This document shows positions 45,111-54,518 of a stretch of DNA of 64,000 bases, piece by piece. How positions within the stretch are numbered: the stretch's first letter is position 1; each line of letters opens with the position of its first letter. The position numbers and the translations under genes are program-made. This DNA comes from Mycolicibacterium sp. P9-64 (GTDB lineage Bacteria > Actinomycetota > Actinomycetes > Mycobacteriales > Mycobacteriaceae), in assembly GCF_008329605.1 (NCBI RefSeq), contig NZ_NPKO01000016.1, forward strand, positions 1-64,000. Direction: 5' to 3'. The notes beneath the pieces were generated by a model. It was not told the DNA's origin, searched no databases, and saw only the letters and a list, made by a program, of their open reading frames with translations.

Positions 45111-47285
45111 CTAAGCGGAGCCAACCAGCTTGATCGCCGCGGCCTCGATGGCGTCCTCCGAGAGCAACACCTCCAGCGCGGCGTCACCGAGCGGGATGAA
45201 GCTGTCCGCGCTCGCGACCCGATCGAGCGTTCCGCTGAAGCCGTGTTCGAGCAGGCCGGCGATGATGCCCTCTCCGACTCCCCCGGTCTTCCTGGTCTCG
45301 TCAACGATGAGGACGGTGCCGGTGATGTTGGCCTCTCGTAGGACGTCATCGATGGGCAGCGGTGCCAGCCAGCGCAGATCGACGATGCGGCAACCGATCC
45401 CGCTGCGGTCGAGCTGCTCCGCGACGCGCAGGCTCATCCTCACGCCGTTGCCGAACGTGACGAGGGTCAGGTCCGTGCCGTCGCCGTAGGTGCGGGCCCG
45501 GCCGATCGGGGCGTGGGCTGCAGCAGTGACGTCCGGGTAGCGCGCCAGCCAACCATCATCACCGTCGGTATGGAGATCGCGCGTGTGGTACAGCGCGATG
45601 GGTTCGAGGAAGACGCACACGACGCCCGCTGTCGATGCCGCCTCTACACAGCTGTGCATCATCGCCGCGGCGTCGTCGGGGCGCGCAGGCGAGGCGATCA
45701 CGACACCGGGAATGTCACGCAGCGCCGCGATCGAGTTGTCGTTGTGGAAATGCCCGCCGAAACCCTTCTGGTAGGCATAGCCGGCGATGCGTACCACCAT
45801 CGGGTTGCGGTACTGCCGATTGGCGAAGAACTGCAGCGTCGCGCCCTCCCCGCGAATCTGATCGGCGGCGTTGTGGACGTAGGCGAGGTACTGGATCTCT
45901 GGAATCGGAAGCAGCCCAGACACTCCAGCGCCCAGCGCCAAACCAAGGATTGCTTGTTCGTCGAGCAGCGTGTCGAAGACCCGCGCCGCACCGGCCTTGG
46001 ACTGCAGTCCACGCGTCACGCCGTACACGCCGCCTTTGCGGCCGACGTCCTCCCCGAAGAGCAGGGCCTCGGGGTGGCGCGCCAACACGTCGTGCAGTGC
46101 GCGGTTGATGGCCAGCGCCACCGTCAGTGGTGTCTCGTCACCGCCACCGTCCGGAACCGCGAGTGGGCGTTGGGAGGCCGCCACCGCATCGTCCAGGCTC
46201 CCCCGCAATGGCTCCATCACCGCATGGGCACTGTCGAGTTGGGCCAGATCGGCGACCTCCGATGCCATCGCGAGGACCTGAGATCGCTTGGCTTCGTAGC
46301 GTTCCACCACTTGGTTCGGTGTCAGGAGGCCCCGTTCGATGAGCGCCTTGGCGGTGCACAGCACGGGATCGCGGTCGTAATCGGCGGCGATTTCCTTCGG
46401 CTGCCGGTAGGCGGCTTCGTAGTCGGATCCGGCGTGGGCCATCAGGCGGACGGTGCGCAGGTGCAGGAAGGCGGGTCTACGGTGGGCCCGGACCCACTCC
46501 GCAGCGGCAGCCGTGGTGCCGAAGGTATCCGCGAGGTCGGACCCGTCGGCGCTGAAGTATTGGAGGCCTTCGCGATTCGCGTACGTCCTGGCCACCCAAC
46601 CACGCGGTGTCTTGGTGCTGATGCCGATTCCGTTGTCCTCGCATACCAGCAAAAGGGGCATCGGTAGACCCTGATACGCGCCATGCAAGGCGGTGTTGAT
46701 GGCGCCGACCGCGGTGGAGTGGTTCACCGACGCGTCGCCGAAGCTACAGACGGCGAGGGCGTCACTCGGCCAAGGACATTCGACTCCCAGCTTCTTGGCA
46801 CGTGCGATCGAGAAGGCGACGCCAACGGCTCGCGGCAGGTGTGAGGCGATGGTCGAGGTCTGCGGGATGACGTTCAGGTCGTGTCGACCGAACACCTTGT
46901 GCCGCCCACCCGAAATCGGTTCCTCCGTCGCACCGACGAGGCTCAGCAGGACGTCGCGCAGCGGATCGCTGCCATCGACTTGGGCAGCGCGGGCCAGGAA
47001 GAACCCACCGGAGCGGTAGTGCAGCAACGCCGGATCGGTGGGCCGAAGCGCCGCGGCCACTGCGGCATTGCCCTCGTGGCCCGACGAGCCGATGGTGTAG
47101 TAACCCCGCCCCTGCGAACGCAACCGGCGGGCCGCCAGGTCGAGATGACGGCTGCCCAGTTGCGCATCGAACAGGTCGAGCCACGCCTGCGGGCTCAGCG
47201 CGCCGCCGGACGTCGTCGGGCCGCTGCCGTCGGGCAACGCCGAGATGATCTCGGTGAAGTAGTCGTCGATCGGTTCAGCCACCAT
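45111..47285 (-). CDS. Fused alpha-beta 2-oxoacid dehydrogenase E1 (TPP-dependent)
   Basis: 724 residues. Residues about 1-360 are the E1 alpha part: GGRHKVFGRHDLNVIPQTST, the TPP/Mg motif SFGDASVNHS...N with CEDNGIGIS. Residues about 385-724 are E1 beta: LFGEDVGRKGGVYGVTRGLQ, RVFDTLLDEQAILGLALGAG, RIAGYAYQKGFGGHFHNDNS, VDETRKTGGVGEG. Branched-chain or pyruvate-type E1s are often separate; here they are fused. No E2 or E3 gene adjoins. Downstream of the glutaryl-CoA dehydrogenase-like gene by 18 bases; it is the last gene of the regulon run. It may decarboxylate a 2-oxo acid from the pathway, as a free decarboxylase or with a shared E2. Confidence 0.9.
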   Translation of the reverse strand: MVAEPIDDYFTEIISALPDGSGPTTSGGALSPQAWLDLFDAQLGSRHLDLAARRLRSQGRGYYTIGSSGHEGNAAVAAALRPTDPALLHYRSGGFFLARAAQVDGSDPLRDVLLSLVGATEEPISGGRHKVFGRHDLNVIPQTSTIASHLPRAVGVAFSIARAKKLGVECPWPSDALAVCSFGDASVNHSTAVGAINTALHGAYQGLPMPLLLVCEDNGIGISTKTPRGWVARTYANREGLQYFSADGSDLADTFGTTAAAAEWVRAHRRPAFLHLRTVRLMAHAGSDYEAAYRQPKEIAADYDRDPVLCTAKALIERGLLTPNQVVERYEAKRSQVLAMASEVADLAQLDSAHAVMEPLRGSLDDAVAASQRPLAVPDGGGDETPLTVALAINRALHDVLARHPEALLFGEDVGRKGGVYGVTRGLQSKAGAARVFDTLLDEQAILGLALGAGVSGLLPIPEIQYLAYVHNAADQIRGEGATLQFFANRQYRNPMVVRIAGYAYQKGFGGHFHNDNSIAALRDIPGVVIASPARPDDAAAMMHSCVEAASTAGVVCVFLEPIALYHTRDLHTDGDDGWLARYPDVTAAAHAPIGRARTYGDGTDLTLVTFGNGVRMSLRVAEQLDRSGIGCRIVDLRWLAPLPIDDVLREANITGTVLIVDETRKTGGVGEGIIAGLLEHGFSGTLDRVASADSFIPLGDAALEVLLSEDAIEAAAIKLVGSA

Positions 47286-47303
47286 GCATCCCAGCTTTGG
47301 CCG

Positions 47304-48494
47304 TCACCTGAAGGCTGCCGCGCCGGTCAGCGCCTGACCGATCATCAGAGTGTGCATCTCGCTGGTGCCCTCGTACGTCAGCACGGATTCCAGGTTGTTG
47401 GCATGCCGCATGACCGGATACTCCGACGTGATGCCGCTGGCACCAAGGATGGTCCTGGCGGTGCGGGCAATGGTCAGGGCTTCACGCACGTTGTTGAGCT
47501 TGCCCAGGCTGACCTGAGGGCCGGCCAAGCCTGCCGCATCCTTGCACCGACCCAAGTGCAGCGCCAGCAGGTAGCCCTTGGCGTACTCGAGCGTCATGTC
47601 GGCGAGTTTCTGTTGGGTGAGCTGGAATCCGTCGATGGTGCGGCCGAACTGCTTGCGCACACCCGCGTACCGCAGCGCGGATTCGAGGCAGTCCCTTGCC
47701 GCGCCGATGGCGCCGAACACGATCCCGAACCGGGCCTCGTTGAGGCAGCTCAGCGGCGCACGCAGCCCGTTCGCACCTGGCAGCAGGGCGCCGTCGGGCA
47801 CCCGAACGTCATTCAGGACGAGTTCACTGGTCACGGATGCGCGCAGTGACATCTTGGACTTGATGGTGTGCGCGGAGAAGCCGGGGGTATCCGTGGGCAC
47901 CGCGAAGCCTCGGATGCCATCATCCGTGCGGGCCCACACGACGGCGATGTCGGCAACCGATCCATTGGTGATCCACATCTTGGCGCCGTTGATGACCCAG
48001 TCGGTGCCCGATCGTGTTGCGCGAGTCCGCATCCCGGCTGGGTCGGAGCCGAAGTCTGGCTCCGTGAGCCCGAAGCAGCCGATCTTGCGGCCGGCCGCCA
48101 TCGCCGGCAACCACTGTGACTTGAGTTCTTCGCTGCCGAAGGCGTGCAGCGCGAACATGGCCAGTGATCCCTGCACACTCACGAGTGACCGGATCCCGGA
48201 ATCGCCTGCCTCCAGCTCGAGGCAGGCCAAACCGTAGGCGACCGCGGTCGTGCCCGAGCAGCCGTAGCCCGTCAAATGCATTCCGAGCAGCCCGAGTTCG
48301 CCAAGTTCAACGGCAAGTTCCCGGACCGGGAGCTCGCCATTCTCATACCAAGTGGCGATGTCGGGGGCGATGCGGGCGTTGACGAGTTCGCGTACGGCAG
48401 CGCGAATCTGGCGCTCTTCGTCGTCGAGCAACGCGTCGACCCCGATCAGGGCATCGGGGGTGACGGGCGCCGTCAGGGACTGGGAGGGTGTCAC
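47304..48494 (-). CDS. Acyl-CoA dehydrogenase, glutaryl-CoA dehydrogenase-like
   Basis: 396 residues from GTG 48494 (AGGAGACAGC upstream). Signature blocks: GCFGLTEPDFGSDPAGMRTR (FAD/substrate), WITNGSVADIAVVWAR, ARFGIVFGAIGAARDCLESA, RKQFGRTIDGFQLTQQKLAD, and the catalytic Glu in VLTYEGTSEMHTLMIG. The sequence features and length follow glutaryl-CoA dehydrogenase (about 395), which oxidises and decarboxylates glutaryl-CoA to crotonyl-CoA; isovaleryl- or butyryl-type substrates cannot be excluded. Its place behind an enamidase-like gene, in a route where glutaryl-CoA is expected, supports the call. Confidence 0.85.
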   Translation of the reverse strand: MTPSQSLTAPVTPDALIGVDALLDDEERQIRAAVRELVNARIAPDIATWYENGELPVRELAVELGELGLLGMHLTGYGCSGTTAVAYGLACLELEAGDSGIRSLVSVQGSLAMFALHAFGSEELKSQWLPAMAAGRKIGCFGLTEPDFGSDPAGMRTRATRSGTDWVINGAKMWITNGSVADIAVVWARTDDGIRGFAVPTDTPGFSAHTIKSKMSLRASVTSELVLNDVRVPDGALLPGANGLRAPLSCLNEARFGIVFGAIGAARDCLESALRYAGVRKQFGRTIDGFQLTQQKLADMTLEYAKGYLLALHLGRCKDAAGLAGPQVSLGKLNNVREALTIARTARTILGASGITSEYPVMRHANNLESVLTYEGTSEMHTLMIGQALTGAAAFR

Positions 48495-48526
48495 GCTGTC
48501 TCCTACCTGGTGGATGGGGTGGCGGC

Positions 48527-49762
48527 TCAGCAGCAGCCCGGGCCGTGCGCGGCTACAAGGGCGGGGTGATCGCGCCCTCGAGCGCCAACGGGACCGCGCC
48601 AGCTCACCGCCCGGCTGGGCGGCGGGGTCTGTTCGCTGCGGGTGTGCACGAGAGGGACGCCGTCGACGAGGACGGTGGCAATTCCTGGAAGGTCGCCGAG
48701 TGCAAAGCATTCCAAGCCGTCAGCCGCCCTGGACCCCGTGATGGGGCCGAGCACGATCAGATCTGCGGGCATGCCTTCGGCCAGTACCCCGGTGTGCAAG
48801 CCGTGAGCCTTCGCGGTCTGGCCTGTTGCCGCAGCGACGGCCATCAGGGGGTCGACGCCGCACACCGACGACAGGTAGCAGACGTTGCGGAGCATGCCGC
48901 GCGGGATGACACCGGTTCCGCCGGGCGTGTCGGTGCCGAGGGTGAGGCGGTCCAGCTGATCACGGGCGGTGAGTTCGTCGACGACGAGCTTGGTGGCCCG
49001 GTAGTTGTTCGAACTGCACACCTCCAGCTTGGCCGATGGCAGCTCAGCCACGATCGCGACGATGTCCTCGTCGGGCGCCGGTATGGGGCCACCGGAGATG
49101 TGGCCGACGATGTCGGGCTTGACGGCGGTCACGACTTCCGCGCCGGCGACCCGGCTGCTACCCGATCGCGATACTCCGCCGGAGTGCATCTTCACGGTCA
49201 TTCCGCGTTCGTGCGCCCACTCGACGTAGCGCTGAGCCTCACCGTCGCCCAACCGGTTCCAGTCGTAGAAGATGAACTTCACTTGGTCGATGCCCTCGCG
49301 CTGAGCGCGATCGAAGTGCTCTTCGGTCATGCCGGGGACCAGAAGTATCGTGCCCGCATTGACCTTCACTCCGGACGGCCGCATCCGCCCCGTCGTGTGC
49401 TTGGACGTGATCGCGATGCTCAGGACGAGTTCGGGGGTCAGTGCATCGAAGGCCAGGCCGGGGATGTGCAGTTCACCGGCGGACACCATCGACGTGGTGC
49501 CGCCGTGCAGATAGTTGTGAATCCAGCCGATCGAGTTCTGTGCGGGCGTCCATTCACCGAAGGTGGGGTGCACGTGCCCGTCGACCAGGCCGGGAATCAC
49601 GGTCAGCCCGCCAGCCGACAGGACCAGATCCGGTGCTGCATGGCTGATTCCGACGCCGGCGATGACACCGTCCTCGATGAGGATCGTGGTGTCCGTCAGC
49701 GGCGCGATGGCGCTGTCGCCGTGCACCAGGACACCGATGTCCTCAATCAACAGCGTGGTCAC
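48527..49762 (-). CDS. Enamidase-like amidohydrolase
   Basis: 411 residues. Metal site VDGHVHPTFGEWTP; then IHNYLHGGTTSMVSAGELHI, VKMHSGG, DIVGHISGGPIPAPDED and GTDTPGGTGVIPRGMLRN with the catalytic Asp. Block for block this follows the enamidase of Eubacterium barkeri as I remember it (HVH...LHGG.T.MISAG, HINGGP, GNDAPSGTG), which opens 6-oxo-1,4,5,6-tetrahydronicotinate to 2-formylglutarate. The GTG at 49762 follows AAGGAG, and overlaps the FUSC stop. Its own promoter-operator lies at 49785-49801. A short Cys-containing C-tail (HGPGCC) is unusual. Substrate could be another cyclic enamide or lactam. Confidence 0.85.
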   Translation of the reverse strand: MTTLLIEDIGVLVHGDSAIAPLTDTTILIEDGVIAGVGISHAAPDLVLSAGGLTVIPGLVDGHVHPTFGEWTPAQNSIGWIHNYLHGGTTSMVSAGELHIPGLAFDALTPELVLSIAITSKHTTGRMRPSGVKVNAGTILLVPGMTEEHFDRAQREGIDQVKFIFYDWNRLGDGEAQRYVEWAHERGMTVKMHSGGVSRSGSSRVAGAEVVTAVKPDIVGHISGGPIPAPDEDIVAIVAELPSAKLEVCSSNNYRATKLVVDELTARDQLDRLTLGTDTPGGTGVIPRGMLRNVCYLSSVCGVDPLMAVAAATGQTAKAHGLHTGVLAEGMPADLIVLGPITGSRAADGLECFALGDLPGIATVLVDGVPLVHTRSEQTPPPSRAVSWRGPVGARGRDHPALVAAHGPGCC

Positions 49763-50814
49763 CGGCGACTCCTTAGGAACATTTTTGGATACACTATCCG
49801 ATACTGCGCATTGGCGGTAGGGCGCAGACGGATGAGCCACGCCGTGCCGAACACCACGACCAGGACGATGACAGCCCCGGCCAGGTTCATCGCCAGCCGA
49901 ATTCCGCCCTCGTACCACGGGAACAGTCCCGGGTACTCGCTGATCACCAGCAGCACGGGTGGACCGGTCACCGCCCACCACGTGTAGTTCACCGGCCGCA
50001 GGGCCATCGCCAGCACGAACAGGATCATCGTGACCGCGACGACAACCGGGGCCGGCGGCTGCGCGCCGAGAATCACTGCCGCGATGCCCGCGCCTACGGT
50101 ATTTCCCGAAAGGCGTTGCGCCATACGCACACCGGTCTGTGCTCGCCGGGGCTGAATGGTCAGCAGCACGCTGGTGATCAACCAATGCCCACCCACCAGG
50201 TCGTCCGGCAGCAGGCCCGCGATCACGACGGCACAACCGACGGCGACGCCCACTCGGATCGCGTGGCCGCACGCGACCCCTACGGCGCTGGGCGGCGGCT
50301 CGCTGTCGGCGCGACGGTCGGGCTGAAAGACCCGCGCGCATGCGCACCAGCCGAGCCAGGCCGCCGTGACCGCCACCGCACCGGCCGCATACGGCCAAGG
50401 CGACGTAGCCCCCGCCGTGGTGCCGGCGTCAACCGCGATCAGCACCACCGCCAACCCAGCTGTCGCACCGACTCTTTCGACGAGCGCTCCGAACACCGCC
50501 GCAACGACGATCGTTACTCCGTGTGCAATCGGGCTGGCGGCCGTCAGCGCCACCACCACGGCCGCTACGACCAGCGTCAGCCCACGCACGGCGACTGTCG
50601 CCAGCGCACCGCGCAACTGCTCAGGAAGCGAGGGCACCGCGGTGAGCACGAATCCCAACGCCACCGACGAACCCCACTCGGCGTGGCCAAGGGCATCGGA
50701 CGCCACCAAGATCGCGCACAACGCGGCCGCCAGCCAGGCTGCCATCCCCCATCGCGCCCGGCCGACCGGCCCGAACAGCTCGGCCAATCGTTGCCGGGTG
50801 GCGGGCGACCGCAC
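49759..50814 (-). CDS. FUSC-type membrane protein
   Basis: 351 residues, about ten hydrophobic helices in two halves. The C-terminal half contains GHWLITSVLLTIQPRRAQTG and VRMAQRLSGNTVGAGIAAVI, the fusaric acid resistance (FUSC_2) consensus. The GTG start at 50814 shares a base with the stop of the 2Fe-2S subunit gene. FUSC proteins are aromatic-acid exporters, so this one may export an excess substrate or product of the pathway. Its 3' end contains the operator for the next gene. Confidence 0.82.
   Translation of the reverse strand: MRSPATRQRLAELFGPVGRARWGMAAWLAAALCAILVASDALGHAEWGSSVALGFVLTAVPSLPEQLRGALATVAVRGLTLVVAAVVVALTAASPIAHGVTIVVAAVFGALVERVGATAGLAVVLIAVDAGTTAGATSPWPYAAGAVAVTAAWLGWCACARVFQPDRRADSEPPPSAVGVACGHAIRVGVAVGCAVVIAGLLPDDLVGGHWLITSVLLTIQPRRAQTGVRMAQRLSGNTVGAGIAAVILGAQPPAPVVVAVTMILFVLAMALRPVNYTWWAVTGPPVLLVISEYPGLFPWYEGGIRLAMNLAGAVIVLVVVFGTAWLIRLRPTANAQYRIVYPKMFLRSRR
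49785..49801. promoter_or_regulatory. GntR/FCD operator, copy 1 (internal to FUSC gene)
   Basis: TTGGATA-CAC-TATCCGA differs from a perfect 7-bp inverted repeat at one position. It lies 23 bases upstream of the enamidase-like GTG and inside the 3' end of the FUSC gene, so it marks a possible internal promoter. Same spacing as copies at 58002, 59374 and 61255. Confidence 0.7.
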
Positions 50815-51311
50815 TATTCCGACGACTCGGCGGCATCGAGCACGGCCTGCACGATCCCCTGGTAACCCGTGCAGCGGCAGATGTTGCCCGACAGTGCTTC
50901 TCGCACACCTTCTTCGGTGAGCGGCTTGTCTGCATCGGTATCGCGCAACAACTCCACTGCAGTGATCAGGAACCCCGGGGTGCAGAACCCGCACTGCAGC
51001 CCGTTGTTGTCGGAGAGGGCCCGGCGCAGCCTGGGCGCCTCTTCGTACTGATCGAGTCCCTCGACCGTGTCGACTCGCGCCCCGTCGACCTGAGCCGCCA
51101 GTGTCAGGCACGCTCGTGCGCTTCGCCCGCCGATGAACACCGAGCACGCACCGCAGACGCCGTGTTCACACCCCAAATGCGTACCCGTGAGACCCAGTTC
51201 GTCGCGCAGGAAATCCGCCAGCGTGAGCCGCGACGGTACGGAGCGTCGATACTCGCGGCCATTCACCGCGACGGTCACGACGACTGCGTCGGGGATTTCA
51301 GCGGCCGTCAT
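50814..51311 (-). CDS. Molybdenum hydroxylase, 2Fe-2S subunit (CoxS/XdhC type)
   Basis: 165 residues. First cluster CEHGVCGACSVFIGG, second cluster CGFCTPGF and CRCTGYQGI, as in CoxS, NdhS or QorS. ATG 51311 overlaps the end of the FAD-subunit gene by 14 bases. The protein transfers electrons from the molybdenum subunit to the FAD subunit in the cytosol. Confidence 0.95.
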   Translation of the reverse strand: MTAAEIPDAVVVTVAVNGREYRRSVPSRLTLADFLRDELGLTGTHLGCEHGVCGACSVFIGGRSARACLTLAAQVDGARVDTVEGLDQYEEAPRLRRALSDNNGLQCGFCTPGFLITAVELLRDTDADKPLTEEGVREALSGNICRCTGYQGIVQAVLDAAESSE

Positions 51312-52179
51312 ACGCACCCTCCTGGTCATCGGCAACGCGTCGCTCAGCCGTGGTCAACGCCTCGGCGAGGGCGGTCGCACAGAGCCGTCGCGCGTAGTCG
51401 GCGTCCTCGGCCGACGGATCGGTGCGCGCCGCCCAGTCGTGGGCTAGGTCAGTCCACAGCTCGCGCGACGGTTCGGCACCGACCGCCTGCTCACCGAGGA
51501 ACAGCAGCGGCCGATCGGCGGCAGAGAGCACTCCCGCTCGTATCGACGCGATCCGACCGTCCGGCCGCAATGTCAGCAGGCACCCGGCGCCTGCCAGCCC
51601 GTAATCGCCGTGCTGATGGGCATATTCGATGAATCCCCAGCCCTGATGCGCCGTGACGGCGGGGATGGATACCCAAGTGATCAGCTCGTGCTGTTCGAGC
51701 GCGCTGGTGTAGAACGACACGAACATGTCGTCGGCGGGCACCTGCCTGCGCCCAGCCTTCGCGGATTCGACGTGGAAGGTCGCGCCAAGGACCAGCGTGG
51801 CCAGCGGCATCTCGCCCGCCGGGTCGGCGTGCGCCACCGAACCCCCGATGGTTCCGCGGTTGCGAATGCCGATGTGGCCGATGTAGCGAGCAGCATCGGC
51901 CAGGAGTGGCGCGCGGGCGCCGATCACGGGATCCACCTCGACCGTGCGGTGGGTGACCAAGGCGCCGAGGATGAGATGGTCGGTGTCGTCGAAGATTCGG
52001 TTCAATTCCGAGAGTGCCCCGATGTCGATCACCACGGACGGCCGCGCCAGTCGCAGGTTCATCAACGTGAGCAGGGACTGCCCGCCTGCGAGGACCTTCG
52101 CGTCGGGGTGTTCGGCGAGCAAATCGAGCGCTTCGGCGACCGAGCGTGGTCGAAGGTACTGGAATTCCGCGGGTTTCAC
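51298..52179 (-). CDS. Molybdenum hydroxylase, FAD subunit (CoxM type)
   Basis: 293 residues. FAD motifs VLAGGQSLLTLMNLRLARPS and RNRGTIGGSVAHADPAGEMP are typical of CoxM and the FAD domain of xanthine dehydrogenases. GTG 52179 overlaps the stop of the molybdenum subunit. Between CoxL- and CoxS-type genes it forms the usual three-subunit hydroxylase. Confidence 0.95.
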   Translation of the reverse strand: MKPAEFQYLRPRSVAEALDLLAEHPDAKVLAGGQSLLTLMNLRLARPSVVIDIGALSELNRIFDDTDHLILGALVTHRTVEVDPVIGARAPLLADAARYIGHIGIRNRGTIGGSVAHADPAGEMPLATLVLGATFHVESAKAGRRQVPADDMFVSFYTSALEQHELITWVSIPAVTAHQGWGFIEYAHQHGDYGLAGAGCLLTLRPDGRIASIRAGVLSAADRPLLFLGEQAVGAEPSRELWTDLAHDWAARTDPSAEDADYARRLCATALAEALTTAERRVADDQEGAYDGR

Positions 52180-54518
52180 GACGCCACCGCGTCCAACGCC
52201 CGGCAGAGGTCGCCGGTGGCGATCGGTGTGCTGTCGACGTGAAACGTCCCTCCGATGGCGTCGTCCACCGCGCTTGCCACAGCCGCGTAGACCGCGATGG
52301 TTCCGCTCTCCCCCGCGCCGCGCACACCGATCGGGTTGGAGGGGGTATCGACGTACAGGTGCTCCACCCGCACGCGCGGAACGTCGGTGCTCAGGGGAAG
52401 GTGATAGGCGGCAAAGGTGGTGGACTGTGGTTCACCGCTCTTGGAGTAACACCATTGTTCGAACAGTGCACCGCCAAGGCCCTGCGCGACGCCTCCGATG
52501 ATCTGCCCCTCGACGATACTCGGGTTGATCTCGTGACCGCCCTCGTGGGAAACCGCGTAGCGCAACACCTTCACCAGTCCGGTGCGGCGGTGCACGCCGA
52601 GGATGACTGCGTGCACACCCATCGTCCACGTCACCGTGGACACCCGGAAGACAGTGCTGACGTCGAGCGCGCCGCCACCTTCGTCGCTGCCGCCGACCCG
52701 TCGAGCGGCGGCCAACGCGTCCCAGCCGACGGAGCGGCCGTCCGCGTGGAATGCCCCGTCGGCGTACCGGACGTCGGTCACACCGAGCAACGTGCAGGCA
52801 CGCGTGGCCGCGAGTTCGATCAACTCGAGCGCACCCTGGTGGACAGCCGACCCGGCCAGAATCGCCGAGCGGCTGGCGAACGTTCCGACGCCGTCGGGCA
52901 GCCGTTCGGTGTCCGAGGCCACGTAGTGCACTCGATCGAAGGGCACCTCCAGCGCGTCGGCGGCGACTTGCGCAAAAGTCGTCTCGTGGCCCTGACCCGC
53001 CGATGCCGCGCCCGCCGTCACCTCGACGTGCCCGTTCGGCAGCAGTCGCAGGCGGGCGGTCTCGTGCGGGCCACGCCCCGTCGCCTCCAGATAGGACGAC
53101 AATCCGTACCCAATCCGATGATCGGGATGGGTTGCCGCGCAACGGTCCACCTCGCTACGCGGTAACGACGTCAGCACCGAGTCCAGACACGCGCGGTAGT
53201 CGCCGCCGTCATAGACGATCGGCACCCCGTCGCGGTACGGGATGGGTTGCGGATACGGCAGGTCGGCGGCCGTCAACAAGTTGCGGTGGCGGATCTGTTC
53301 GTTCGAGAGACCCAGTCGGCGGGCCGCAGCGTCCAGGCTTCGCTCGAGCGCGAAGGTCGCCTCCGGCCGCCCCGCACCGCGGTACTGGGCCACCAGGGTC
53401 TTGTTCGTCAGCGCCGCCCGGCCCTTCACGTGCACCGCGGGTATGCGATAGGGCCCGAGCAAGTGGATGGCAGTGTTCGCGACTATTCCTGCGACCCATA
53501 GGCTTCCGGCGCCGATGTCAACGATGAAATCGTCGGACCAGGCCAGGACGCGGCCATCTTCGTCGACGGCGAGCCGGGTTCGGTGTACCTGGTCACGGCC
53601 CTGGGCGCTGGCCACCAGGTGCTCCTGGCGGTCCTCGACCCAGATCAACTTCAGGCCGGTGTGCCGAGCCAGCACGGGAAGCACGATCTCTTCGGTGTAG
53701 ACGTTGGCCTTGGTTCCGAACCCACCACCGACGTCGGGCACCGAGACCTTGATGTCCTCGTGCGGCCATCCCGTCACCGCGCAGATCGCGTTGCGGACCA
53801 TGTGCGGCACCTGGGTGGAGGTCAGTACGTCGACCCGCTGTCGACGCGCATCGAATTCCGCTGCGACACCCCGACACTCCAGCGGCACCGCACCGTGCCG
53901 GTTCATCCGATAGGTGTTCTCGACGACGCAGTGGGCGCCGGCGAAGGCCTGGCCGGGATCGCCGAAGTCGAACTCGATCCGTGCCGCCTCGTTGCCGTCC
54001 AGATGATCGAAGAGCACCGGAGCCGCCGGATCGAGTGCGGCCAGCGGATCGGTCACCGGTGGCAACGGTTCGTATTCCACTTCGACTGCCTCGAGCGCGT
54101 CCTCGGCGCGGTAGCGGTCCTCTGCTATGAGAACAACGATGGGGTGCCCGACGTAGTACACCCGGTCGGTGGCCAGGATCGGCAATCGTTGTTCGGCGAG
54201 AACGCAGGACGTCGCTGCCGTGAAAGCCGGGTCGGGCGTCGTCAGCTCTGGGATGGGGGTGTCGGCCAGGCCGAGATCCTTGGCGACGAAGACGCCAAGC
54301 ACGCCAGGCATCTGCTCGGCGCGCGACGTATCGATGCTCGTGATGCGTGCGTGGGCCTGGTTCGATCGCACGAACGCCACGTGGTGGGCGCCCGGTGCGT
54401 GGTCGGCCAGGAAGCGACCCTGGCCGCCAAGCATGCGTTCGTCTTCACGGCGCCGCACCGAGCTGCCAACGCAGCTCGGTCCAGTCGTGCGCGGTGTCAA
54501 TGGATTCGCCTCTCCCAT
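52176..54518 (-). CDS. Molybdenum hydroxylase, large molybdopterin-binding subunit (CoxL/XdhA type)
   Basis: About 780 residues. Molybdopterin contacts PDVGGGFGTKANVYTEE, AQYRGAGRPEATFALERSLD, and the catalytic Glu in GVRGAGESGTIAVYAA. CO dehydrogenase's AYXCSFR loop is not seen, so it is a xanthine/aldehyde/N-heterocycle hydroxylase rather than CODH. ATG 54518 overlaps the permease gene by 22 bases; a TTG at 54500 is an alternative. With the FAD and iron-sulfur subunits it should add a hydroxyl from water to an aromatic N-heterocycle such as nicotinate. Needs the pterin cytosine/guanine cofactor made elsewhere. Confidence 0.93.
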   Translation of the reverse strand: MGEANPLTPRTTGPSCVGSSVRRREDERMLGGQGRFLADHAPGAHHVAFVRSNQAHARITSIDTSRAEQMPGVLGVFVAKDLGLADTPIPELTTPDPAFTAATSCVLAEQRLPILATDRVYYVGHPIVVLIAEDRYRAEDALEAVEVEYEPLPPVTDPLAALDPAAPVLFDHLDGNEAARIEFDFGDPGQAFAGAHCVVENTYRMNRHGAVPLECRGVAAEFDARRQRVDVLTSTQVPHMVRNAICAVTGWPHEDIKVSVPDVGGGFGTKANVYTEEIVLPVLARHTGLKLIWVEDRQEHLVASAQGRDQVHRTRLAVDEDGRVLAWSDDFIVDIGAGSLWVAGIVANTAIHLLGPYRIPAVHVKGRAALTNKTLVAQYRGAGRPEATFALERSLDAAARRLGLSNEQIRHRNLLTAADLPYPQPIPYRDGVPIVYDGGDYRACLDSVLTSLPRSEVDRCAATHPDHRIGYGLSSYLEATGRGPHETARLRLLPNGHVEVTAGAASAGQGHETTFAQVAADALEVPFDRVHYVASDTERLPDGVGTFASRSAILAGSAVHQGALELIELAATRACTLLGVTDVRYADGAFHADGRSVGWDALAAARRVGGSDEGGGALDVSTVFRVSTVTWTMGVHAVILGVHRRTGLVKVLRYAVSHEGGHEINPSIVEGQIIGGVAQGLGGALFEQWCYSKSGEPQSTTFAAYHLPLSTDVPRVRVEHLYVDTPSNPIGVRGAGESGTIAVYAAVASAVDDAIGGTFHVDSTPIATGDLCRALDAVAS

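Noticed and set aside
45111..49762. Possible CO dehydrogenase operon
   Set aside because: The large subunit lacks the AYXCSFR active-site loop and no coxDEF genes are present, so an N-heterocycle hydroxylase fits better despite the CoxG-like protein.
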